19,365 nucleotides of DNA from positions 1 to 19,365 of the forward strand of contig CAITKS010000134.1 in assembly GCA_903893085.1 (NCBI GenBank), written 5' to 3'. This DNA is from an uncultured Actinomycetes bacterium (GTDB lineage Bacteria; Actinomycetota; Actinomycetes; Nanopelagicales; Nanopelagicaceae). Position numbers and translations under genes: made by a program. Positions 1 to 8,761 of the stretch are shown one piece after another. The first letter of the stretch is position 1. The number at the start of each line of letters is the position of its first letter. The notes beneath the pieces were generated by a model that did no database searches, was not told the origin of the DNA, and saw only the letters and a program-made list of their open reading frames with translations.

Positions 1-608
1 AAAAGAAATTTACAGTAGCGGCAATTGATCTTGGAATAAAAGGTGCAACTCCACGCGCGCTAGCCGCCAGAGGTGTTGAAGTCCATGTGCTTCCCTTCAA
101 TGCGAGTTTCGAAGATATCCAAGCAATCAATCCTGACGGAGTGTTTCTATCGAATGGACCGGGCGATCCATCCACAATGAATGATGTGGTTGATCTCGTG
201 CGCGAAGTGTTACTCGAGGAAATACCAATATTCGGCATTTGTTTTGGCCATCAAATTCTCGGCAGGGCGCTCGGATTCGAGACTTATAAATTGCAGTTTG
301 GGCACAGAGGAATTAATCAACCGGTTCTTGATAAGAAGACTGGAAAAGTGGAAATAACAGCCCATAACCACGGTTTTGCAATCAAAGCGCCAACCGATTC
401 AATATTTAATACAGTTTATGGTTCTGGAGAAGTCACACATGTTGGGCTTAACGATGGTGTGGTTGAAGGTTTGCAGTTGCTAGAACGTGGTGCATTTAGC
501 GTGCAATATCACCCGGAAGCAGCCGCGGGTCCGCACGATGCTGCTTACTTGTTTGATCGCTTTATTGCGTTGATGCAAAAGTACCCAAGAGTTAAGGCGG
601 TGATCTAA
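1..608 (+). CDS. carA: Carbamoyl-phosphate synthase small (glutaminase) subunit, 3' part
   Basis: This is the glutamine amidotransferase subunit, which hydrolyses glutamine and channels ammonia to CarB for carbamoyl phosphate, the precursor of pyrimidines and arginine. The gene is cut by the window edge. The frame is open from base 3 and begins [14 protein letters not shown], inside the family's C-terminal class I glutaminase domain. The GTG at 87 is therefore an internal valine and not the start. The nucleophile lies in GICFGHQ (Cys codon 240-242) and the catalytic His/Glu in YHPEA (His 510-512, Glu 516-518). The substrate-contact motif NGPGDP and the stretch [10 protein letters not shown] are also visible. 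The stop TAA shares one base with the carB ATG (TAATG), so the two subunits are probably translationally coupled. The N-terminal half is outside the window. Confidence 0.97.
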   Translation, partial: KKFTVAAIDLGIKGATPRALAARGVEVHVLPFNASFEDIQAINPDGVFLSNGPGDPSTMNDVVDLVREVLLEEIPIFGICFGHQILGRALGFETYKLQFGHRGINQPVLDKKTGKVEITAHNHGFAIKAPTDSIFNTVYGSGEVTHVGLNDGVVEGLQLLERGAFSVQYHPEAAAGPHDAAYLFDRFIALMQKYPRVKAVI

Positions 609-3600
609 TGGCCCGCGATCTAACAATCAAAAGCGTTTTAGTAATTGGATCTGGTCCAATTGTGATCGGACAGGCTTGCGAATTTGATTACTCGGGAACG
701 CAGGCTTGTCGTGTCTTGCGAGCCGAAGGTATTCGGGTAATCCTGGTCAATTCAAATCCAGCAACGATCATGACGGATCCAGAGTTTGCTGACGCTACTT
801 ATATAGAACCAATCACTTCCGAATTCATCGAAAAAATTATCGCTAAAGAGCGCCCAGATGCGGTGCTTGCGACTCTTGGTGGTCAAACGGCACTTAATGC
901 AGCTATCGGCCTGCACAAAGCTGGCACCTTAGAGAAATACGGAACCAAGTTAATTGGCGCCGATGTTGACGCAATCGAACGCGGTGAAAATCGCGAAACA
1001 TTTAGAGGAATTGTAGAAAAGATTGGTGGTCAATCCGCAAAATCGATTATTTGCCACACAATGGAAGAAATCATTGCGGGCGTTGAAATTCTGCGATATC
1101 CGGTGGTTATTCGCCCATCATTTACCATGGGTGGACTTGGTTCAGGAATCGCCTTTGATGAAGAATCACTTCGTCAGATTGCCGGTGCAGGATTGCGTCA
1201 CAGCCCAACTTCAGAGGTTTTACTTGAAGAGTCAATTATCGGCTGGAAAGAGTACGAACTAGAAGTTATGCGGGATAAATCCGATAACGTGGTAATTGTC
1301 TGCAGTATTGAAAATATTGATCCGATGGGAGTCCACACGGGGGACTCCATAACCGTTGCTCCCGCTCTAACGCTTACCGATGTTGAATTTCAAAATCTAC
1401 GTAATTTATCCATCGACATTATTCGTGAAGTTGGGGTGGCTACAGGCGGTTGCAATATCCAATTTGCAGTTAATCCAGATGATGGTCGCATCATCGTCAT
1501 TGAGATGAATCCACGAGTTTCGAGATCGAGTGCGCTGGCTTCAAAGGCAACAGGCTTTCCAATCGCAAAGATTGCTACCAAATTGGCAATCGGTTACACG
1601 CTAGATGAAATAAAGAATGACATAACTCAGGTTACCCCCGCATCATTTGAACCAACCTTGGATTACATAGTTGTGAAGATGCCAAGGTTTGCTTTCGAAA
1701 AATTTGCCGATGCCGATCCACGACTAACTACGACGATGAAGAGCGTTGGCGAGGCGATGGCGATTGGTCGTTCATTCCCAGAAGCTCTAATGAAGGCCTT
1801 ACGTTCACTTGAGCGAAAAGAGGCGATATTCAAGTTTCCATCTGATGTTTCTTCAATCGATACTGGATCTTTGCTTCAGTCAATGCGAATCCCAACTGAA
1901 TACCGACTGCAGCAAGTGCAGCAAGCGATGTGGGCTGGTGCAGATTTAGATGATGTATTTGCAGCCACGAAGATCGATCGCTGGTTTTTACATCAATTGG
2001 ATTTGATCAACCTACGTGCCAGAGAGCTAAGTCAGCCAGTGGAATTGACCCTTGATTATTTGAAATCTGCGAAAGAGATGGGTTTCTCAGATGAGCAGAT
2101 TGGGGAATTACGTGGAGTTTCCGAGGAAGAAATTCGTAAAGTTCGTCAACACCTTGGCCTGCGACCAGTGTATAAAACTGTAGACACATGTGCTGCCGAG
2201 TTTGAAGCATTCACTCCTTATCATTATTCGAGTTATGAAGAAGAGACTGAAGTACGTTCTCGCACGAAGCCTGCAGTGATTATTTTGGGAAGTGGACCAA
2301 ATCGCATTGGGCAAGGAATTGAATTTGATTATTCATGTGTACACGCGTCATTCACATTGCGCGAAGCCGGTTATGAAACGGTGATGATTAACTGCAACCC
2401 AGAGACTGTTTCAACGGACTATGACACATCTGATCGTCTCTATTTTGAACCCTTGACGTTAGAAGATGTATTAGAAGTGGTACATGCAGAATCCTTAGCT
2501 GGTCCCGTATTGGGAGTCATTACACAGCTTGGTGGTCAAACTCCGCTTGGTCTTGCGGCTGGCTTACAGGCAGCAGGTGTAAATATTTTGGGTACTTCAC
2601 CCGATGCGATTAACTTGGCTGAAGAGCGTGGAGCATTTGGACGTGTTCTTGCCGAACAAGGTCTTACCGCACCGGAATTTGGAATGGCAGCTTCACAAAT
2701 GGAGGCGTTAGATATAGCAGCACGAATTGGATATCCAGTCTTAGTTCGTCCTTCCTTCGTATTGGGCGGTCGAGGCATGGAAATTGTCTATGACGATGCT
2801 GCACTCTCTAGTTTTATTACTCGAGCCACGGATATAACACCAGATCATCCGGTTTTAGTAGATCGTTTTCTCGACAGCGCTATCGAGATTGATGTTGATG
2901 CTCTCTATGACGGAACTGAACTCTTTCTCGGTGGCGTAATGGAACATATCGAAGAAGCGGGTATTCATTCAGGTGATAGTGCCTGTGTTCTACCCGCGAT
3001 GACTATTACCGCTAAGCAACAGAAAAACATTCGCGAAGCAACTTTAAAAATTGCTCAAGGTGTCGGCGTCTTAGGTTTAATCAATATTCAGTTCGCCATT
3101 GCTGGCGATGTTCTCTACGTTCTCGAGGCGAATCCGCGCGCTTCACGTACTGTGCCATTTGTCAGCAAAGCAACGGGAGTTCCCTTAGCAAAAGCGGCTG
3201 CGCGCCTTTCACTCGGTTCAACGATTGCTGATCTACGTAGCGAAGGTTTATTGCCTGCTACAGGTGATGGAGTAGCAAAAGGAATTTCGGTCAAAGAAGC
3301 GGTACTTCCATGGAATCGTTTTCGCAGAACTGATGGTCGCGGGGTCGACGCCGTTCTCGGTCCTGAGATGAGATCAACCGGTGAAGTAATGGGAATAGCC
3401 CAAACCTTTGGTGAAAGTTATGCCAAGAGTCAGATCAGCGCTTTCGGTCCGCTACCGAAGTCTGGAACGGTATTCATCTCACTTGCTGATAAAGATAAAG
3501 AAGCAGGGCTTGCGCCTTCACGCGCTTTCGCAGAGCTCGGATTTAATTTGATTGCCACTGGCGGCACAGCAGATTATTTAGCGAACAATGACATATTGGC

Positions 3601-3874
3601 CTATAAGGTTCGCAAGAATTCGGAAGGCTCAGGTCCAATGGGTGAAAAAACTATTGTGGAACTTCTAAATAGTGGAGGAGTCGATTTGGTAATTAATACT
3701 CCTGTTGGTCGCGGCACCAGAGCAGATGGATGGGCTATCCGAACTGCAGCAGTTCAAAGATCAATTCCTTGTATAACTACGACTGCCGGATTTAGCGCCG
3801 CTGTAGAAGGAATCAAAGCTTTACAACGAGGCGATTTAGCAGTTTTACCTATCCAAGAATGGCTTAAGAAGTAA
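608..3874 (+). CDS. carB: Carbamoyl-phosphate synthase large subunit
   Basis: CarB uses two ATP, bicarbonate and CarA-derived ammonia to make carbamoyl phosphate in the cytosol. The 1088 residues are full length for the family. Two homologous halves are clear. The first ATP-grasp half opens with [20 protein letters not shown] near residue 10. The second repeats the motif as [20 protein letters not shown] near residue 557. A helical oligomerisation region lies between them (about 400-550). The C-terminal allosteric MGS-like domain (about 945-1075) carries the [13 protein letters not shown] and GFSAAVEGI motifs. The start overlaps the carA stop by one base and the stop overlaps the pyrK start by one base. 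No frameshift or missing block was seen. Confidence 0.98.
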   Translation: MARDLTIKSVLVIGSGPIVIGQACEFDYSGTQACRVLRAEGIRVILVNSNPATIMTDPEFADATYIEPITSEFIEKIIAKERPDAVLATLGGQTALNAAIGLHKAGTLEKYGTKLIGADVDAIERGENRETFRGIVEKIGGQSAKSIICHTMEEIIAGVEILRYPVVIRPSFTMGGLGSGIAFDEESLRQIAGAGLRHSPTSEVLLEESIIGWKEYELEVMRDKSDNVVIVCSIENIDPMGVHTGDSITVAPALTLTDVEFQNLRNLSIDIIREVGVATGGCNIQFAVNPDDGRIIVIEMNPRVSRSSALASKATGFPIAKIATKLAIGYTLDEIKNDITQVTPASFEPTLDYIVVKMPRFAFEKFADADPRLTTTMKSVGEAMAIGRSFPEALMKALRSLERKEAIFKFPSDVSSIDTGSLLQSMRIPTEYRLQQVQQAMWAGADLDDVFAATKIDRWFLHQLDLINLRARELSQPVELTLDYLKSAKEMGFSDEQIGELRGVSEEEIRKVRQHLGLRPVYKTVDTCAAEFEAFTPYHYSSYEEETEVRSRTKPAVIILGSGPNRIGQGIEFDYSCVHASFTLREAGYETVMINCNPETVSTDYDTSDRLYFEPLTLEDVLEVVHAESLAGPVLGVITQLGGQTPLGLAAGLQAAGVNILGTSPDAINLAEERGAFGRVLAEQGLTAPEFGMAASQMEALDIAARIGYPVLVRPSFVLGGRGMEIVYDDAALSSFITRATDITPDHPVLVDRFLDSAIEIDVDALYDGTELFLGGVMEHIEEAGIHSGDSACVLPAMTITAKQQKNIREATLKIAQGVGVLGLINIQFAIAGDVLYVLEANPRASRTVPFVSKATGVPLAKAAARLSLGSTIADLRSEGLLPATGDGVAKGISVKEAVLPWNRFRRTDGRGVDAVLGPEMRSTGEVMGIAQTFGESYAKSQISAFGPLPKSGTVFISLADKDKEAGLAPSRAFAELGFNLIATGGTADYLANNDILAYKVRKNSEGSGPMGEKTIVELLNSGGVDLVINTPVGRGTRADGWAIRTAAVQRSIPCITTTAGFSAAVEGIKALQRGDLAVLPIQEWLKK

Positions 3875-4722
3875 TGTCACAGATTAACCGAGGTGCTTCG
3901 CATATAAACGCGACGGTTCTAGCCAATAAAAGAGTTGGTCAATATCACCAGATAGTTTTAGGAATTGGTGATCTTGTAAAGAGTTGCCGTCCTGGAAACT
4001 TCGTTGCAATTAAAGTTGGTGGTGATTCTTCACGAATGATACTTCGTCGCGCTTTTGCAATATCTCGGGTAGCTGAAAGTGCCAGTTTTGGCGGAACTAT
4101 GGAGTTAATCGTTGCACCGCATGGTTCTGGTTCCAAGTGGTTATGTTCGCAGAACGAAGGGGATGAGGTAGATATCATCACCCCGCTTGGAACAGCTTTT
4201 GGTATTCCAACTTCGCCGGTAAATGCGCTTTTAGTTGGTGGTGGTTATGGTTCCGCGCCTTTATTTGGTTTGGCCGAAGTACTGAAAGCGCGTGGTTGCA
4301 AAGTTGATATGTTGTTAGGCGCCTCAACGGGTGGAAAAATATATGCACCGATGGAGGGCAAACGTTCAGTCAATTCCCTCAAGATTTATACCGAAGATGG
4401 AACCATGGGTGAACTTGGACGCGTAACCGAACCTATAAAGGTTTTAATCGAGGAAAAATCAATTGACGTCATTTACTCCTGTGGACCGATGGGAATGTTG
4501 CGAGCGATATCCGAGCTAACTGCAAATACGGATGTAGTTCACCAGTGCGCGGTTGAGGAAGCAATGGCGTGTGGAATCGGTATCTGCATGACATGTGTGT
4601 TGCCAGTTAAGGATGAATCGGGTTCTATTTCGATGCTGCGATCCTGCATCGATGGACCAGTAATGGATGGCTCGCAGGTTCAATGGCACCTAGTAGGTCA
4701 GGTTCCTGAGGTCACACCATGA
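3874..4722 (+). CDS. pyrK: Dihydroorotate dehydrogenase B, electron transfer subunit
   Basis: PyrK is the FAD and [2Fe-2S] partner of class 1B dihydroorotate dehydrogenase. It passes electrons from PyrD to NAD+. The 282-residue protein has an N-terminal flavin-binding barrel (about 10-110, with RRAFAIS at 58-64 in the place of the usual RRPxSI flavin motif). A nucleotide-binding domain follows, with VGGGYGSAPL at 121-130 and CGPMGML at 203-209. A C-terminal iron-sulfur loop has Cys233, Cys238, Cys241 and Cys258 (C-x4-C-x2-C-x16-C), the typical PyrK spacing. It starts in the TAATG overlap with carB and ends in an ATGA overlap with pyrD, fitting a 1:1 complex. With pyrD next door, other ferredoxin-reductase-like functions are unlikely. 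Confidence 0.95.
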   Translation: MSQINRGASHINATVLANKRVGQYHQIVLGIGDLVKSCRPGNFVAIKVGGDSSRMILRRAFAISRVAESASFGGTMELIVAPHGSGSKWLCSQNEGDEVDIITPLGTAFGIPTSPVNALLVGGGYGSAPLFGLAEVLKARGCKVDMLLGASTGGKIYAPMEGKRSVNSLKIYTEDGTMGELGRVTEPIKVLIEEKSIDVIYSCGPMGMLRAISELTANTDVVHQCAVEEAMACGIGICMTCVLPVKDESGSISMLRSCIDGPVMDGSQVQWHLVGQVPEVTP

Positions 4723-5657
4723 GTAGCTTTGATTTCTCAACAACTCTAGGAAACGCATTTTTCAACACTCCAATCTTTACCGCTAGTGGATGTGCAAGTT
4801 CAGGAAAAGAATTAGCTCAATTCTTCCCGTTAAAGGAGATTGGTGCCGTAGTAACAAAGTCGGTTATGAATAAACCTAGATACGGTCGACCAACTCCACG
4901 TATGGCAGAGACTCCATCAGGAATGTTGAACTCGATAGGTCTGCAAGGACCAGGAATTGAAGCTTTTCTTGCCAATGACATTCCATGGCTTGTCGAGCAA
5001 AATTCCAGAGTCATAATTTCCATAGCCGGGGAGACAGTCGAAGAATATGCAACGCTGGCACGTAAGGTGCGATCAGTTGCAGGAATAAGTGCGATAGAAG
5101 TAAATATTTCATGTCCCAATGTGGAAAATCGTGGTTTGGTTTTTGCCTGCGATCCAGATGCGTCTCGGCGCGTAATCGATGGAGTGCGAAAGACAATCGG
5201 GGGAGAGATTCCGATTATCGCCAAACTTTCCCCGGATGTAACGAATTTGCCAGCTATAGCGCAAGGTGTTGTCGAAGCAGGAGCAGATGCTCTGGCGTTG
5301 ATTAATACCGTTCTAGGAATGGTAATTAATATCGAAACGATGCGTCCGCATCTTGGCGGCAAAACAGGTGGCCTATCAGGACCTGCGATCAAGCCCGTTG
5401 CAGTCCGCGCGATCTATCAGGTCCATGCAGCACTTCCTGAAGTTCCGATACTCGGAATGGGTGGGGTCTCATCCGGCCGCGATGCCTTTGAACTAATTTT
5501 GGCTGGGGCATCTGGTGTGAGTGTTGGTACCGCAAGTTTCGGAAATCCACATGCTGTTATTGATATTCAAAATGAACTTCGAGAATTATTGATTGCTAAA
5601 GGTTTCCCTTCACTCAAAGCAGCGATTGGATACGCGCATAGAGAGGTGGATGTATGA
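4719..5657 (+). CDS. pyrD: Dihydroorotate dehydrogenase, class 1B catalytic subunit
   Basis: This is the FMN enzyme that oxidises dihydroorotate to orotate, the fourth step of UMP synthesis. The 312-residue TIM-barrel protein is the size of class 1 soluble enzymes and lacks the N-terminal membrane helix of class 2. The class 1 catalytic cysteine is in NISCPNVENRG (Cys132), where class 2 enzymes have serine. Other family blocks are TKSVMNKPRYGRPTPR (46-61), LNSIGLQGPG (70-79), the lysine in IIAKLSPDV and the FMN phosphate region ILGMGGVSSGRDA. Its neighbour pyrK confirms the 1B (NAD+-linked) type. It overlaps pyrK by 4 bases and pyrF by 4 bases. From memory, mycobacteria and Streptomyces use the class 2 enzyme, so this form is notable for an actinobacterium. 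Confidence 0.96.
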   Translation: MSSFDFSTTLGNAFFNTPIFTASGCASSGKELAQFFPLKEIGAVVTKSVMNKPRYGRPTPRMAETPSGMLNSIGLQGPGIEAFLANDIPWLVEQNSRVIISIAGETVEEYATLARKVRSVAGISAIEVNISCPNVENRGLVFACDPDASRRVIDGVRKTIGGEIPIIAKLSPDVTNLPAIAQGVVEAGADALALINTVLGMVINIETMRPHLGGKTGGLSGPAIKPVAVRAIYQVHAALPEVPILGMGGVSSGRDAFELILAGASGVSVGTASFGNPHAVIDIQNELRELLIAKGFPSLKAAIGYAHREVDV

Positions 5658-6364
5658 AAGCACCGATAATTTTGGCAGTGGATACATCAGATTTTGACAC
5701 TGCAATTTCGTGGATTGAAGCAACAAAGGAAAGTGTCAGTGTTTATAAACTTGGGCTTGAGTTTTACTTAAATTTTGGTGCCGCAGGGGTGGCCAATGTT
5801 GTCTCACGCACGGGCGCGGAGATATTCCTGGACCTGAAGCTGCATGACATCCCGCATACTGTCGCTGGTGCAGCAAAAGCTATTTCTCATTTACAACCAA
5901 GGTTCTTAACGGTCCATGCAAGTGGCGGTTCTGCCATGGTTAAGGCTGCAGCAGATGCGGTACCAAATGTTTCAATCACTGCGGTCACAATTCTCACCTC
6001 AATCTCTGAAGGTGATCTTTTTGAAATTGGTTACGCTAGCCCAGCACTTGAGAGCGCCGTCGCGTTAGCAAAACTTGCAGTTAACGCTGGAGCGAAAGCC
6101 ATTGTTTGTTCCCCGCTTGAAACCGCGGCGATTCGAAGCGCTTTGGGTGATAAACCAATAATCATTACCCCCGGAGTGAGACCGCTGACTGAAATGGGCG
6201 CAGATGATCAAGTTCGAACAATGACTCCAGCGGATGCAATCGCCGCAGGTGCAAATTTCGTAGTTATTGGTAGACCGATCACAAGAGCATGGACAGATGG
6301 AGCAGCAGCAATGACGGCGAAAGCGCGTTTGATCGCCGATGAGATTCTTTCGGCAATTGCGTAG
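5654..6364 (+). CDS. pyrF: Orotidine 5'-phosphate decarboxylase, short (type 1) form
   Basis: PyrF decarboxylates OMP to UMP, the last step of the pathway encoded by this operon. The 236 residues match the short form found in E. coli and Bacillus. The catalytic charged network D-x-K-x-x-D is in DLKLHDIPHTV (Asp60, Lys62, Asp65). The N-terminal ILAVDTSD, Lys32 and the phosphate-binding TPGVRP and VIGRPITRA blocks are also present. The start is in an ATGA overlap with pyrD. The stop TAG lies inside a TAGAGT hexamer that may be the -10 element of the next gene. Mycobacterial PyrF belongs, as I recall, to the longer type 2 branch. Confidence 0.96.
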   Translation: MKAPIILAVDTSDFDTAISWIEATKESVSVYKLGLEFYLNFGAAGVANVVSRTGAEIFLDLKLHDIPHTVAGAAKAISHLQPRFLTVHASGGSAMVKAAADAVPNVSITAVTILTSISEGDLFEIGYASPALESAVALAKLAVNAGAKAIVCSPLETAAIRSALGDKPIIITPGVRPLTEMGADDQVRTMTPADAIAAGANFVVIGRPITRAWTDGAAAMTAKARLIADEILSAIA

Positions 6365-6373
6365 AGTTATCCT
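6362..6373 (+). promoter_or_regulatory. Putative leaderless -10 element for mihF-gmk
   Basis: TAGAGT (6362-6367) is followed by six bases and then the GTG start at 6374. The hexamer includes the pyrF stop codon. There is no convincing Shine-Dalgarno sequence and no clear -35 box. The same geometry occurs upstream of metK, def, rpe and hisE. Transcription would begin at or next to the start codon. Confidence 0.45.
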
Positions 6374-7252
6374 GTGCCAACTCCTCCAAAGTTAACACCT
6401 GAGCAACGCAGGGACGCTTTAGCAAAGTCCACCGCCGCTAGGCAGGTACGCGCTTCGACAAAAGCGCGCGTCAAAGCAGGGGAGTTAACTCTCGCGGCAA
6501 TATTCGAATTAGCTGCAAACGATGAAGCCATAGCCAAGATGCGTGTGGTTGAACTCCTAGAATCATTTGCTGGTGTTGGAAAAGTTCGAGCGATTGCAAC
6601 TTTAGATCGTTTAGCAATTTCCCAAACCAGACGTATCCAAGGTCTTGGTTCAGCGCAACGCGCAAACTTGCTTCTTGAATTTCCAAGCCGTACCGCCGCC
6701 GTGCAACGCGGAAAATTGATAGTTCTTTCCGGTCCGGGTGGCGTTGGAAAGAGTACCGTTGCAAAAGCGCTACGAGAGACTCAGTCATTCTGGGTAAGTA
6801 TTTCTGCTACGACTCGAGTTGCAAGGCACAATGAAACTGATGGTGTGGATTATTACTTTTATTCGGAAAATGAATTTGATAACGCGATTAAATCCGCACT
6901 CTTTTTAGAGTGGGCTGAATTTGCGGGTTCCAGATACGGAACGCCCCGCAAACCAGTTGAAGATGCACTCCGAGACGGCCGAAATGTGTTGCTAGAAATA
7001 GAAATAGCGGGAGCTCGGCAAGTTAAAGAGAGAGCACCGGAAGCGGTCCTAGTATTTTTGCAGCCACCTTCGTGGGAAGAATTAGTCTCTCGCCTAGAAG
7101 GTCGCGGTACAGATTCGCCCGAACGGCGGGCGGCGAGATTGGAATTAGCCCAAGATGAACTTGCTCAATCCAGCTTTTTCGACTTGAACGTAGTAAATGA
7201 GCGCGTCGAAGAGGTTGTAGAACGCCTGATAGGATTGACCACACATCAGTAG
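6374..7252 (+). CDS. gmk: Fused mycobacterial-type integration host factor and guanylate kinase
   Basis: One uninterrupted 292-residue frame holds two normally separate proteins. Residues 1-103 match actinobacterial mIHF, a basic nucleoid DNA-binding protein: [13 protein letters not shown], the basic stretch around residues 23-35, GELTLAAIF, then the helix-turn segment [13 protein letters not shown] (61-73), RRIQGLG and [11 protein letters not shown] linker of about nine residues follows. Residues 113-289 are guanylate kinase (ATP + GMP to ADP + GDP): Walker [10 protein letters not shown] (120-128), the GMP-binding SATTR and R-x-x-E-x-DGVDYYF (144-162), [12 protein letters not shown], and [10 protein letters not shown] with RGTDS. 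No kinase motif is missing. The GTG start follows pyrF by 9 nt and is the only start that includes the whole mIHF domain. A GTG at 6701 (residue 110) could allow a free kinase but has no obvious ribosome site. In mycobacteria mihF and gmk are adjacent genes, so this looks like loss of the intergenic stop. Confidence 0.93.
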   Translation: MPTPPKLTPEQRRDALAKSTAARQVRASTKARVKAGELTLAAIFELAANDEAIAKMRVVELLESFAGVGKVRAIATLDRLAISQTRRIQGLGSAQRANLLLEFPSRTAAVQRGKLIVLSGPGGVGKSTVAKALRETQSFWVSISATTRVARHNETDGVDYYFYSENEFDNAIKSALFLEWAEFAGSRYGTPRKPVEDALRDGRNVLLEIEIAGARQVKERAPEAVLVFLQPPSWEELVSRLEGRGTDSPERRAARLELAQDELAQSSFFDLNVVNERVEEVVERLIGLTTHQ

Positions 7253-7279
7253 GTATTTGGCTTTATTTCGCACGTAACC

Positions 7280-7285
7280 AGGAGG
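7280..7285 (+). promoter_or_regulatory. Strong ribosome binding site of rpoZ
   Basis: AGGAGG ends five bases before the rpoZ ATG at 7291. It is the best Shine-Dalgarno sequence in the window, where most starts are either overlapping or lack one. It fixes the rpoZ start. Confidence 0.85.
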
Positions 7286-7290
7286 ACCAA

Positions 7291-7539
7291 ATGGACGGCA
7301 TTACTAATCCACCAATCGACGAACTTCTCGATAAGAGTGGTTCTAAATACAGCTTGGTTCTCTATGCAGCAAAGCGTGCCCGTCAGATAAATGCTTATTA
7401 CTCACAACTTGGTGAAGGACTTCTTGAATATGTTGGTCCGTTGGTTGAGACACACGTTCACGAGAAGCCACTTTCAATTGCACTTCGTGAGATCAACGAA
7501 GGTTTACTTACAATCGAAAATCTCGAACCAACCGCTTAA
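7291..7539 (+). CDS. rpoZ: RNA polymerase omega subunit
   Basis: Omega is the small RNA polymerase subunit that helps assembly of beta prime. The 82-residue protein begins with the actinobacterial signature [20 protein letters not shown], followed by the conserved helix [18 protein letters not shown] (27-44). It ends with [16 protein letters not shown], the conserved C-terminal segment. The length is usual for the family. It lies 38 nt after gmk, the same gene order as in Mycobacterium. The consensus AGGAGG suggests efficient initiation. The gap of 21 nt to coaBC contains no hairpin followed by a T-run, so co-transcription is likely. Confidence 0.97.
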   Translation: MDGITNPPIDELLDKSGSKYSLVLYAAKRARQINAYYSQLGEGLLEYVGPLVETHVHEKPLSIALREINEGLLTIENLEPTA

Positions 7540-7560
7540 GTAATAACTTTCGCTAAGACA

Positions 7561-8757
7561 ATGGTTCGTGTTCGAGAAGTAATTCTCGGGGTTGGTGGAG
7601 GAATAGCCGCCTATAAATCCTGCGAACTCTTGCGGCGTTTACAAGATCGCGGTTATTCAATAACGGTAGTTCCCACCCCATCAAGTTTGAACTTCGTCGG
7701 TGCGGCAACTTGGGAAGCTTTATCAGGTCGCCCCGTTACAACTCAAGTGTGGGAACGCGTCGACGAAGTCCGACATATTTCTTTGGCTAGTTCAGCAGAT
7801 GCTTTGATTATCGCTCCTGCCACCGCTGATTTAATCGCGCGAATAGCTGCAGGTCGTGCCGATGATCTATTAACGAATTTGATTCTGGCAGTTGATGTTC
7901 CAATTTTAGTTGTACCAGCAATGCATCCACAGATGTGGCTTGATCCCGCAACTGTTGCGAATGTTGATGTCCTCAAAAAACGTGGCTTTACTGTGATGGA
8001 TCCAGAAGTTGGACGTCTAACGGGTGACGATATAGGCCCCGGTCGATTCCCTGAAACAATTGCGATCATTGAAAAGTTTGAGCGCTTGGTTGGAGTTGAT
8101 AAAGACTTCCTTGGTGTAAATGTCTTGGTTACTGCAGGTGGAACGCGAGAGGCAATAGATCCAGTTAGATTTATTGGAAATCGCTCCAGCGGAAGACAGG
8201 GAGCGGCCGTCGCCCGTGCGGCGAGAGATCGCGGTGCGAATGTAAAGCTGATTCTGGCGAATTCTCAATTAACGCGCGAAGAAACAGAAGAGTTAAGTGG
8301 TATTGAAATCACAGCAGTTGAGACAGCAACGCAAATGCATGCGGCGTTAGAGAAAGAGTTTCCCGCGACTAATTTGCTAGTAATGAGTGCAGCTGTTGCA
8401 GATGCCAGACCTTCGCAAGTATCTGATGCGAAAATTAAAAAAGGCGAATTAAGAGATATTCAATTAACTGAGAACCCCGATCTGCTTAAATCGATTGCCA
8501 AAATGCGTGATAAGCAGGTGATAATTGCTTTTGCCGCCGAAACCAATAGTGACCTCGGTGCTGCACAAGAGAAAATGCAGTCCAAGGGGGCTAATATTCT
8601 GTATCTAAACGATGTTTCTGGTGGTGCGATCTTTGGATCTGATCTAACAGAAGGCGCAATTCTCACGGGCAACGGCGCTCACATTCCAATTTCTCAGACC
8701 AGTAAAGACACGCTTGCCGAGCTACTACTCGACCAGGCACTAATTCAGTTAGGTTAA
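7561..8757 (+). CDS. coaBC: Bifunctional phosphopantothenoylcysteine decarboxylase / phosphopantothenate-cysteine ligase
   Basis: This enzyme performs two steps of coenzyme A synthesis: CTP-dependent joining of 4'-phosphopantothenate to cysteine, then FMN-dependent decarboxylation. The 398 residues hold an N-terminal CoaC flavoprotein domain (about 5-175): [13 protein letters not shown], active-site His72 in [16 protein letters not shown] and PAMHPQMW (119-126). The C-terminal CoaB domain (about 184-398) has [47 protein letters not shown] and FAAET. In the CoaC motif the usual PxMNxxMW asparagine is histidine. The cysteine of E. coli Dfp's ACGD loop is absent from [12 protein letters not shown]. 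My memory of the M. tuberculosis sequence has the same replacements, so these look like lineage traits and not damage. There is no clear Shine-Dalgarno. TAACTT at 7544-7549 is a weak -10 candidate. Confidence 0.95.
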   Translation: MVRVREVILGVGGGIAAYKSCELLRRLQDRGYSITVVPTPSSLNFVGAATWEALSGRPVTTQVWERVDEVRHISLASSADALIIAPATADLIARIAAGRADDLLTNLILAVDVPILVVPAMHPQMWLDPATVANVDVLKKRGFTVMDPEVGRLTGDDIGPGRFPETIAIIEKFERLVGVDKDFLGVNVLVTAGGTREAIDPVRFIGNRSSGRQGAAVARAARDRGANVKLILANSQLTREETEELSGIEITAVETATQMHAALEKEFPATNLLVMSAAVADARPSQVSDAKIKKGELRDIQLTENPDLLKSIAKMRDKQVIIAFAAETNSDLGAAQEKMQSKGANILYLNDVSGGAIFGSDLTEGAILTGNGAHIPISQTSKDTLAELLLDQALIQLG

Positions 8758-8761
8758 CCCA
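8750..8761 (+). promoter_or_regulatory. Putative leaderless -10 element for metK
   Basis: TAGGTT (8750-8755) is followed by six bases and the ATG at 8762. The hexamer touches the coaBC stop TAA (8755-8757). The embedded AGG could instead act as a weak Shine-Dalgarno. No SAM riboswitch can fit here because coaBC ends four bases before metK. Confidence 0.4.

Noticed and set aside
87..608. A carA start at the GTG at 87
   Set aside because: The same frame is open to the window edge and encodes conserved CarA sequence upstream, so this is an internal valine of a truncated gene.
4817..5392. A 191-residue minus-strand reading frame
   Set aside because: It lies antisense to the conserved core of pyrD, has no recognisable domain, and its composition reflects the complementary strand.
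7540..7560. A terminator between rpoZ and coaBC
   Set aside because: There is a short CTTAAG palindrome near the rpoZ end but no stable stem followed by a T-run.
7639..8100. Damage to CoaC because of the PAMH motif and missing loop cysteine
   Set aside because: As recalled, mycobacterial CoaBC shows the same substitutions, and the rest of the protein is well conserved.
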